64,000 nucleotides of DNA from positions 124,001 through 188,000 of the forward strand of contig JAHCAT010000004.1 in NCBI GenBank assembly GCA_019634735.1, given 5' to 3'. Position numbers and translations under genes: made by a program. Shown piece after piece: positions 57,683-64,000 of the stretch (positions are counted from its first letter, which is position 1; every line of letters starts with the position of its first letter). The stretch comes from Lysobacterales bacterium. GTDB taxonomy: Bacteria; Pseudomonadota; Gammaproteobacteria; Xanthomonadales; UBA2363. The notes under the pieces are model-generated. The model ran no database searches, was not told the DNA's origin, and saw only the letters and a program-made list of their open reading frames with translations.

Positions 57683-59272
57683 CTACCCCTGCGTCTCCCG
57701 CGTCGCCGCGAACACCAGGTCCGGCCATCGTTCCTGGGTGAGCTGCAGGTTGACCCGGCTGGGCGCCAGATAGACCAGCTCACCGGCGGCGTCGATGGCC
57801 AGGTTCAGGGCGTTCTTGTCGCGGAACTCCTCCTGCTTGCGGGCATCGCCGCCGCGCACCCAGCGCGCCGTGCTGATGCCGACCGGTTCGAAGGCGGCGT
57901 CGACGCCGTACTCGTCCTTGAGCCTGTAGGCCACGACGTCGAACTGCAGCATGCCGACCGCGCCCAGCACCAGGTCGTTGCTCATCAGCGGCCGGAAGAA
58001 CTGGGTGGCGCCTTCCTCGCTGAGCTGGGCCAGACCCTTCTGGAGCTGCTTGAGCTTGAGCGGATCGCGCAGGCGGGCGCGCCGGAACAGCTCGGGCGCG
58101 AAGTTGGGGATGCCGGTGAAGACCAGCGCCTCGCCCTCGGTGAAGGTGTCGCCGATCGAGATGGTGCCGTGGTTGTGGATACCGATCACGTCGCCCGGCC
58201 AGGCCTCGGCGGCGATCTCGCGGTCGGAGGCCATGAAGGTCAGCGCGTTGGCCAGCTTGAGCTCCTTGCCGCTGCGCACGTGGAAGGCCTTCATGCCGGC
58301 CTGGAAGCGCCCCGAGCACACGCGCATGAAGGCGACGCGGTCGCGGTGCTGCGGATCCATGTTGGCCTGGATCTTGAACACGAAGCCGGTCAGCCGGTCC
58401 TCGCCGGGTTCGACCTGGCGGCTGGTGGTTGCGCGCGGCCGCGGCGACGGCGCGTGCTCGACGAAGAAATCCAGCAGCGGCTGCACGCCGAAGTTGTTGA
58501 CCGCCGAGCCGAAGAACACCGGTGCCTGTTTGCCGGCCAGGTAGGCCTCGCGGTCGAACGGGTGGCTGGCGCCCTGGACCAGCTCCAGTTCCTCGCGCAG
58601 CTCGGCGAGCATGGCCGAGCCGATCCGTTCGGCCAGTTCCGGCGCGTCGATGGAAGCGAAGATGGTCGAGTCCTGGCGCGTGAAGTTGCGGCCGGACTCG
58701 TACAGGTGGACCTCGCCGCTGACCAGGTGCACGACGCCCTTCAGGCGCGAGCCCATGCCGATCGGCCAGGTCACCGGCGCGCACTGGATGCCGAGCACCG
58801 ACTCGATCTCGTCGAGCAGGTCGATCGGCGCCTTGCCTTCGCGGTCGAGCTTGTTGATGAAGCCCATGATCGGCGTGTCGCGCAGGCGGCACACCTCCAT
58901 CAGCTTGATGGTGCGCTCCTCGACGCCCTTGGCGACGTCGATCACCATCAGCGCGGAGTCGACCGCGGTGAGCACGCGGTAGGTGTCCTCGCCGAAGTCG
59001 GCGTGGCCGGGGGTGTCGAGCAGGTTGACGATGCGGCCCTCGTAGGGGAACTGCATCACCGAGCTGGTCACCGAGATGCCGCGCTCCTTCTCCAGCGCCA
59101 TCCAGTCCGAGGTGGCGTGGCGGGCCGCCTTGCGGCCCTTGACCGAGCCGGCCATCTGGATGGCGCCGCCGAACAGCAGCAGCTTCTCGGTGAGCGTGGT
59201 CTTGCCGGCGTCCGGGTGCGAGATGATCGCGAAAGTGCGCCGGCGCGCGGCTTCCTGGGCGGGGGTGGTCAT
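57683..59272 (-). CDS. prfC: Peptide chain release factor 3 (RF3)
   Basis: 529 residues, the normal length. GTPase that recycles RF1 and RF2 from ribosomes after termination. G-motifs: SHPDAGKTT (G1), [21 protein letters not shown] (G3), FINKLDRE (G4), and the RF3 insert [21 protein letters not shown] at 59272; flanked on both sides by heptamer arrays. Confidence 0.97.
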   Translation of the reverse strand: MTTPAQEAARRRTFAIISHPDAGKTTLTEKLLLFGGAIQMAGSVKGRKAARHATSDWMALEKERGISVTSSVMQFPYEGRIVNLLDTPGHADFGEDTYRVLTAVDSALMVIDVAKGVEERTIKLMEVCRLRDTPIMGFINKLDREGKAPIDLLDEIESVLGIQCAPVTWPIGMGSRLKGVVHLVSGEVHLYESGRNFTRQDSTIFASIDAPELAERIGSAMLAELREELELVQGASHPFDREAYLAGKQAPVFFGSAVNNFGVQPLLDFFVEHAPSPRPRATTSRQVEPGEDRLTGFVFKIQANMDPQHRDRVAFMRVCSGRFQAGMKAFHVRSGKELKLANALTFMASDREIAAEAWPGDVIGIHNHGTISIGDTFTEGEALVFTGIPNFAPELFRRARLRDPLKLKQLQKGLAQLSEEGATQFFRPLMSNDLVLGAVGMLQFDVVAYRLKDEYGVDAAFEPVGISTARWVRGGDARKQEEFRDKNALNLAIDAAGELVYLAPSRVNLQLTQERWPDLVFAATRETQG

Positions 59273-59327
59273 GGCGGGCAGGGGGTCTTCCGGGCAGCCG
59301 CCCATTGTACGGGAGGGCGTTGGGGGG

Positions 59328-59560
59328 ACTCGGGACTCGGGACTCGGGACTCTGGGCTCGGGACCCGGGACCCGGGACCCGGGACCCGGGACCCGGGACT
59401 CGGGACTCGGGACTCGGGACTCGGGACTCGGGACTCGGGACCGGGGACCGGGGACCGGGGTCCGGGGTCCGGGGTCCGGGATTTCGGGATTTCGGGATTT
59501 CGGGATTTCGGGATTTCGGGATTTCGGGATTTCGGGATTCGGGATTCGGGATTCGGGAAG
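59328..59560 (+). repeat. Heptamer tandem array, mixed units
   Basis: The longest array: GGGACTC, GGGACCC, GGGACTC, GGGACCG, then GGTCCGG, GGGATTTC (an 8-bp variant) and GGGATTC units, about 32 in total. Successive blocks of identical variants indicate recent expansion. G-rich on the plus strand. Confidence 0.95.
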
Positions 59561-59639
59561 CGGAGCGCGCTGTGCTCTCTCTCTTCGGAGACCTGATTCG
59601 CGTCGTGTCTCAGCCCGCTGTCAGCCGGCGCTTCGCTAG

Positions 59640-59700
59640 TGCGACGGCACCGCACTTCTCCCCTCCCCCGCCTGCGGGGGAGGGGCCGGGGGAGAGGGCC
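59640..59700 (+). repeat. CT-rich palindromic hairpin element, copy 5
   Basis: GCGACGGCACCGCACTTCTC then CCCTCCCCCG, loop, CGGGGGAGGGGCC and GGGGGAGAGGGCC. First 30 bases as in copy 2. Confidence 0.9.
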
Positions 59701-59788
59701 GGGGCTGGCCATGATCTGCATCGCCGCCGGTCAAGGCGCACGCACCGGCCGGACTGCCATCCCCGCACGCGGGGATCGTCCGCGCGCG

Positions 59789-60754
59789 TCAGGGCACCAG
59801 CCGCCAGCGCTCGCCGGCCTGCGGCGTCCAGGCACCGTCCGGGCCGTCGAAGTGGAACGGGATCGAGACCAGGCGCAGTCCCTCGTTGCGCTGGACGACG
59901 AAGTGCAGGTGCGGGCCGGTCGCGAAGCCGGTGGCGCCGGCCGCGCCCAGACGCTGGCCGGCAAGGACCACGCTGCCCTCGCGCACCAGGACGCTCTCGA
60001 AGGCCAGGTGGGCGTACACCGCCATGGTGCCGTCCTCGTGCAGGACGCGGACCACGTTGGCGCGGTCGCCCAGGCGGCGATCCTGGCCGGATTCGTAGAA
60101 GTCGCGCTCGACCTGGATGACGATGCCGTCGCGGGCGGCCAGCACCGGGGTGCCTTCGTCGACGCCCAGGTCGACGGCGTGGTAGTTCTGCTCGTCACCG
60201 TGGCTGAAGCGGCCGCCGAAAGCCTGGCCGATCGCGTAGCGGGTGCCGGAGGGCAGCGGCAGGCGATAGCGCACCGTCGGGTCGGGGGCGCTGCGCGGGT
60301 CGCCGGGCACGGCCACCACCTCCACCCGCCAGGCGGCGTCCTGGTAGGGATCGTAGGAGCGCACCCGGGTCACCTGGACGCTGGCGCGCGGCGCCAGCAC
60401 CACCCGCCGCGGCAGCCGCGGTTCGGCCAGGGCGTTGCGCACCTCGGTCAGCGCCAGCTCCACCTCCAGCGGCCCGGCGAAGCGGCTGTGCACCCACACG
60501 GTGCTGGCCTGGCCGCCTTCGCCGCGGGTTTCCAGACGCACCAGGGGCGAGGGGTCGACGCGCACCCGGGTGGCCTTGACCGGCGCGTCGGTGACCGGCG
60601 GCACGTCCGTGAAATGGCGGATGCCGTGTTCGTCGATGTATTCGTAGAGCTGCTTGGCCCGCACCACGCCGGCGACCAGAAGGCAGGCGAGCAGCGCCAG
60701 GAGGGCGCCACAGGCGCCCCCCGATCGATGCCGATTGGCCCGCACCTGCGGCAT
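59789..60754 (-). CDS. M23 family metallopeptidase with N-terminal DUF4124-like domain
   Basis: 321 residues. Signal peptide or anchor GALLALLACLLVAGVVRA, then a DUF4124-like segment (LYEYIDEHGIRHFTDVPP, 37-54), a beta-rich linker, and an M23 domain: SHGDEQNYHAVDLG (His185, Asp195), GTPVLAARDGIV, YAHL (His249) and GPHLHF (His282, His284). Zinc ligands appear intact, so an endopeptidase that cuts peptidoglycan cross-links is plausible. ATG at 60754. Confidence 0.88.
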   Translation of the reverse strand: MPQVRANRHRSGGACGALLALLACLLVAGVVRAKQLYEYIDEHGIRHFTDVPPVTDAPVKATRVRVDPSPLVRLETRGEGGQASTVWVHSRFAGPLEVELALTEVRNALAEPRLPRRVVLAPRASVQVTRVRSYDPYQDAAWRVEVVAVPGDPRSAPDPTVRYRLPLPSGTRYAIGQAFGGRFSHGDEQNYHAVDLGVDEGTPVLAARDGIVIQVERDFYESGQDRRLGDRANVVRVLHEDGTMAVYAHLAFESVLVREGSVVLAGQRLGAAGATGFATGPHLHFVVQRNEGLRLVSIPFHFDGPDGAWTPQAGERWRLVP

Positions 60755-60902
60755 GTCAGGCCTCGCCGCGTCCCGCGTCGCGCGCCCGCACGAGGAGCGC
60801 GGCTGCGCGGCAGGCCGGGACGCCGCTGCCCGGGCTGCGGCGGGCGCGCCCGGCGACCGCCACCGTCACGGGCGCCAGGCAGGGCAGGCCGGGTCGCACG
60901 GA

Positions 60903-61640
60903 TCAGGCCCGGCGCAGGAACAGCAGCAGGAAATGGAAGAACTCCGCGCGCGGCGCCAGCGCGTAGTCGGCCACGGTCCAGCCTTCCTTGCGCGCCTCGC
61001 GGTCGTAGGCGGCGGCGCCGATGCGTGGCGTGATGCGGCGCTCCTCGGTGCCGTAGAAGACCGCGCGCCGGCGCATCTGCTCGGCGAAGGATTCCGGTGG
61101 GGTGCGGAAGCGCGGGTCGGAATCCATCAGGTCCGGATCGGTGATGAAGTTCAGCGCCACCACCGCGTACCCGGCGTCGTCCTTGAGGTAGCGGAACACC
61201 GCCGGCATCGCGTCGAAGTGCTCGCAGAAGCCGGCGTAGACGCCGCCCAGGTTGTTGTCGAGGATGATCAGGTCGTAGCGGCCCAGGCGCGGGTCGCCCT
61301 GGTTCATCATCGCGAAGCTGTCGCCGTGGGTGGTGCGCACCTTCGGCCCGAGCTTGCCGGCCAGCCGGATGTAGTCCTCGTTGATGTCGCACAGGTGTGC
61401 GCTGTTGACCCGCTCCAGATAGCCGTGCGACATGTTGATGCCGGCCCCGGAGAACGGGTCGAGGATGTCCGGGTTGCGCAGCGGGTAGCCGTGCGCGGCG
61501 CACAGCCAGAACACGATGTCGATGTGGAAGCGCACGCGCAGGTAGTTGCCGACCGGCGGCAGTGCCCGGGTCATGCCGGAGATGCCGCCGATGGCGGCGC
61601 GCCGCGTCCAGTAGTGCAGGTCGGTGGAAAAGCTGGCCAT
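60903..61640 (-). CDS. SAM-dependent methyltransferase-like protein
   Basis: 245 residues from the ATG at 61640, which follows GGGAG. A SAM-binding-like loop DILDPFSGAGINMSHG, an acidic-end strand AHLCDINEDYI, HGDSFAMMNQGDPRLGRYD and LIILDNNLGGVYAGF suggest a class I methyltransferase fold, though the loop is closer to DNA methyltransferases (DPFSGAG) than to small-molecule ones. Substrate unknown. Isolated; divergent from the GTPase gene. Confidence 0.65.
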   Translation of the reverse strand: MASFSTDLHYWTRRAAIGGISGMTRALPPVGNYLRVRFHIDIVFWLCAAHGYPLRNPDILDPFSGAGINMSHGYLERVNSAHLCDINEDYIRLAGKLGPKVRTTHGDSFAMMNQGDPRLGRYDLIILDNNLGGVYAGFCEHFDAMPAVFRYLKDDAGYAVVALNFITDPDLMDSDPRFRTPPESFAEQMRRRAVFYGTEERRITPRIGAAAYDREARKEGWTVADYALAPRAEFFHFLLLFLRRA

Positions 61641-61854
61641 GCGTGCTCCCTCGGAAAGGCCCGGCCGACCCGTCCCTGGGCCGATCGGACTCGCAGGCGC
61701 CCGCTCGCGGGCCGCACGAGCCATCCCTGGCTCGCGGGAAGGTCCGGTGATCCAGCCCTTCCCCGAAGGCTGAGCCGGCAAGGTAGCCGGCACGGCCTGG
61801 CCCGGCAACCCGGCTCACGCGCGGTCAACCCGGCGCCGGCTACCATGGCCGGGC

Positions 61855-63330
61855 ATGGTCTCCACCCGTCTGCTTCGCTGTCTCCTGTTCGCACTGCTCG
61901 CCGCGGCGGTCGGCGGCGCCCTGCTGCTGGCCCTGCTGGCGATCGACACCTCGCTGTCGGTCTGGCAGCGCCTGCAGGGCCTGCCGGCCGGCTTCGGCTA
62001 CCTGTATGGCGCGCTGCTGGGCGCCGCCGGCCTGGGCGTGGCCTGGCTCGGCTGGCGCCTGCTGCGCCGTCGCCGTCCCCGGCGCCGGCCGCCGCCGCCG
62101 CCGGTGACCCGCGCCGACATCGAGCGCCGTGCCCAGCGCCTGGTCGAGGTCGGTGCCACGGCGCCCGCGGTCGCCGATGAACTGGCCGAGCTCGACCGCC
62201 GGGCCGGCTCCGGCCATGTCTGGGTGGTGGTGTTCGGCGCCGTCAATGCCGGCAAGAGCGCCCTGGTGCGCGCCCTGGCGCCGCAGGCGACCACCGCCAG
62301 CGATGCCCTGGCGGGAACCACCCGGGCCGTCGAGCACGTCCACGGCGCGCTGCCCGATGGCCGCCCCCTGGTGCTGGCCGACGTGCCGGGCACCCAGGAG
62401 GATCCCGGCCGCGAGACGCTGGCGCGCGAGGAGGTGCTGCGCGCCCACTGGGTCCTGTACGTGTGCGCCGGCGACCTCAGCCGCAGCCAGGCCGCCGAGG
62501 TCGACTGGCTGAAGGCCTTCGGCAAGCCGTTCGCCCTGGTGCTGAACCAGGCCGACCGCTACCGGCCCGAGGAGCTGGCGCAGCTGCAGCGTCGGCTGCG
62601 CGAACGCGTCGACGCGCCGCTGGTGACGGTCAGTGCCGGTGGCGAGGAGGCAGTCGAGCAGGACGGCACGCTGGCCTGGCGGCAACGCCCGCCCGAGGTC
62701 GCGCCGTTGCAGGCCCTGCTGGCGCGCCGCCTGGCGGCGGGCCCGCAGGCGCTTGAGGCGGCGCGCAGCCAGGCGGTGCTGGGCGGGCTGGATGCCCGGC
62801 TGTCCGCGGTCGAGACTGCCGACCGCGCCGCGCGCTGCGAAGCCGCGGTCGGCAAGTACACGCGCCGCGCCGTGGTCGGCGCCCTGGCGGCGGTGGCGCC
62901 GGGCAGCGACCTGGTCATCCAGGGCGCCCTGGCCACCGGACTGGTGCGCGAGCTGGCCGCCATCCACGAGGTCCCGGTCCGGCAGATCGACATCGACGCC
63001 CTGGTGGCGCGCGCCACCGGCACCTTGCGCACCACCACAGCGGTTGTGCTGGCGATCGCCGGCAACGCGGCCAAGGCCTTCCCCGGCCTGGGCACCCTGG
63101 GCGGCGGCGTGGCCCACGCGGTCGCCTACGGGATGATCTTCGACAGCCTGGGCCGGGCGGTTGCCGCGACCCTGGCAGAGTCCGGCCGGCTGGACGCGCA
63201 GGCCGCCGTCGACGCCTTCGCCGACACCCTGCGCGCCACGCCGCGGCCGCCGGTGCTGGGCCTGCTCGGCGCCGTGCTGGCCGAGCGCGTGGTCGATCGC
63301 GCGAAGGCGCGTGAGGAGAGCCGTCCATGA
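61855..63330 (+). CDS. Membrane-associated GTPase with DUF697-like domain
   Basis: 491 residues. Two N-terminal spans (about 8-30 and 48-70), then a GTPase domain: G1 GAVNAGKS (128-135), G3 DVPGTQ (176-181), G4 NQAD (231-234), with TTR as likely G2. The C-terminal part (RRAVVGALAAVAPGSDLVIQ, VVLAIAGNAAKAFPGLGTLGGG) is the hydrophobic YcjF/DUF697 type. Role in envelope or stress physiology is suggested by the family. ATG at 61855; stop overlaps the YceI start. Confidence 0.85.
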   Translation: MVSTRLLRCLLFALLAAAVGGALLLALLAIDTSLSVWQRLQGLPAGFGYLYGALLGAAGLGVAWLGWRLLRRRRPRRRPPPPPVTRADIERRAQRLVEVGATAPAVADELAELDRRAGSGHVWVVVFGAVNAGKSALVRALAPQATTASDALAGTTRAVEHVHGALPDGRPLVLADVPGTQEDPGRETLAREEVLRAHWVLYVCAGDLSRSQAAEVDWLKAFGKPFALVLNQADRYRPEELAQLQRRLRERVDAPLVTVSAGGEEAVEQDGTLAWRQRPPEVAPLQALLARRLAAGPQALEAARSQAVLGGLDARLSAVETADRAARCEAAVGKYTRRAVVGALAAVAPGSDLVIQGALATGLVRELAAIHEVPVRQIDIDALVARATGTLRTTTAVVLAIAGNAAKAFPGLGTLGGGVAHAVAYGMIFDSLGRAVAATLAESGRLDAQAAVDAFADTLRATPRPPVLGLLGAVLAERVVDRAKAREESRP

Positions 63331-63935
63331 ACCCGCGGCTGCCGACCTTCGTCCTGCTGGCATCGATGCTCGCCGCGCCGCTGGCCGCGCAGCCGGCCTG
63401 GTACCAGATCGACCCGGTGCATACCCGGGTCCTGTTCTTCGTCGAGCACGCGCGCTTCTCGCGCAGCATCGGCCTGTTCCGGCCCGTCGAGGGCGGGCTG
63501 TGGTTCGACGAGGCGGACTGGACGCGCAGCCGGGTCGAGATCTGCCTGCCGCTGGCCAGCCTGGACATGGGCGACCGCGCCTGGGAGAACACCCTGCGCC
63601 GGTCCGCCTTCTTCGACGCCGGCCGGCACCCGGCGATCTGCCTGCGCTCGCAACGCATCGAGCGCCTGGACCAGCGCCGCGGGCGCCTGCATGGCCTGCT
63701 CGAGGTGCGCGGCATCGCCCGCGAGGTGGTGTTCGAATTCACGGTCAACGACGTGCGGCGCTTTTCCCTGACCCGCAAGCGACGCATGGGCGTCAGCGCC
63801 ACCGCCACGGTCTCGCGCGCCGCCTTCGGCATGACCCGCGACCCGACCCTGATCGGCGACGCCGTCGAGATCGTGATCGAACTTGAGGCCGAGCCGGCGC
63901 CCGCGCCGGCCGGCGATGACCCGGAGGAGAGATGA
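63327..63935 (+). CDS. YceI-family periplasmic protein
   Basis: 202 residues. Signal peptide LPTFVLLASMLAAPLAAQ; YceI lipocalin-like barrel: WYQIDPVHTRVLFFVEHARFSRSIG, DEADWTRSRVEICLPLASLDMG, FDAGRHPAICLRSQ and VSRAAFGMTRDPTLIGD. Such barrels bind polyprenyl lipids. Start overlaps the GTPase stop (ATGA) and its own stop overlaps the next gene the same way, so all three form an operon. Confidence 0.92.
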   Translation: MNPRLPTFVLLASMLAAPLAAQPAWYQIDPVHTRVLFFVEHARFSRSIGLFRPVEGGLWFDEADWTRSRVEICLPLASLDMGDRAWENTLRRSAFFDAGRHPAICLRSQRIERLDQRRGRLHGLLEVRGIAREVVFEFTVNDVRRFSLTRKRRMGVSATATVSRAAFGMTRDPTLIGDAVEIVIELEAEPAPAPAGDDPEER

Positions 63936-64000
63936 TGGCCTTGCGCAGTGGACCGACCGACTGGAGCACCCCGATCAAGATCCTGCACTGGCTGCTGGCG
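63932..64000 (+). CDS. Cytochrome b561-type protein, 5' end only
   Basis: Starts MMALRSGPTDWSTPIKILHW and is cut at 23 residues by the window edge. The N-terminal KILHWLLA carries the first His of a b561-like four-helix cytochrome, which often follows yceI in operons. ATG at 63932 overlaps the yceI stop. Assignment rests on the short start plus context. Confidence 0.6.
   Translation, partial: MMALRSGPTDWSTPIKILHWLLA

Larger units (their letters stand above)
59273..59788. other. Intergenic region with the longest heptamer array and a hairpin element
   Basis: 516 nt between prfC (start) and the M23 gene (stop), both on the minus strand. Composed of the array (59328-59560), an 80-nt spacer and hairpin copy 5. 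No gene. Confidence 0.8.

Overview
High-GC (roughly 68-70 %) bacterial chromosome. The gene content points to a gammaproteobacterium of the Lysobacterales/Xanthomonadales: a FadE-type acyl-CoA dehydrogenase, SlyX, DUF2333, DUF4124, a methyltransferase gene next to tolC, REP-like CT-rich hairpins and G-rich heptamer arrays. No rRNA, tRNA, phage or transposase gene was recognised. This is taxonomic inference from gene content; no search was run.

Layout. 1-1321: 3' part of GTP-dependent PEP carboxykinase. 1423-5475: TetR regulator divergent from an alpha/beta hydrolase and fadE (fatty-acid use). 5581-14273: an ECF sigma factor of the Ser/Thr-kinase-associated type, an MFS-acyltransferase fusion, two secreted FG-GAP proteins on the opposite strand, and a membrane Ser/Thr kinase. 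14360-16067: diguanylate cyclase and a small exported protein. 16147-23409: complete tripartite efflux locus (TetR divergent from adaptor, RND pump, methyltransferase, TolC). 23490-28807: Na/Pi transporter, TPP riboswitch with thiC, slyX, DUF2333. 29244-35473: membrane protein, PhoD phosphatase, arginase, Hpt protein, exported protein and mtgA. 35787-37604: arsenic operon arsR-arsC-acr3. 38112-48073: glycosyltransferase, CBS protein, three large exported proteins and a periplasmic binding protein. 48499-51397: a low-GC island with attC sites and cassette ORFs (an integron cassette cluster without integrase in view), then a ParE/RelE-type toxin-antitoxin pair. 52042-57288: beta-helix exported protein, katG, sigma/anti-sigma pair. 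57683-64000: prfC, M23 peptidase, methyltransferase-like protein, DUF697-type GTPase, YceI and the start of a cytochrome b561-type gene.

What stands out. (1) Six exported proteins with unrelated folds, plus more weakly an anti-sigma-like membrane protein, end in the same short tail, D-x-[IL]-F-x-x-[GDS]-[FL], at or near the C-terminus. This looks like a C-terminal sorting or processing signal. (2) The attC cassette cluster carries proteins I cannot identify. (3) Five arrays of G-rich heptamers (many GGGNNNN) lie between genes, usually near a family of CT-rich hairpins; three start 5-10 nt after a stop codon and are G-rich on the mRNA strand. (4) A MITE-like element occurs twice in opposite orientation. 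Most large ORFs antisense to the listed genes are high-GC artefacts and are left out.
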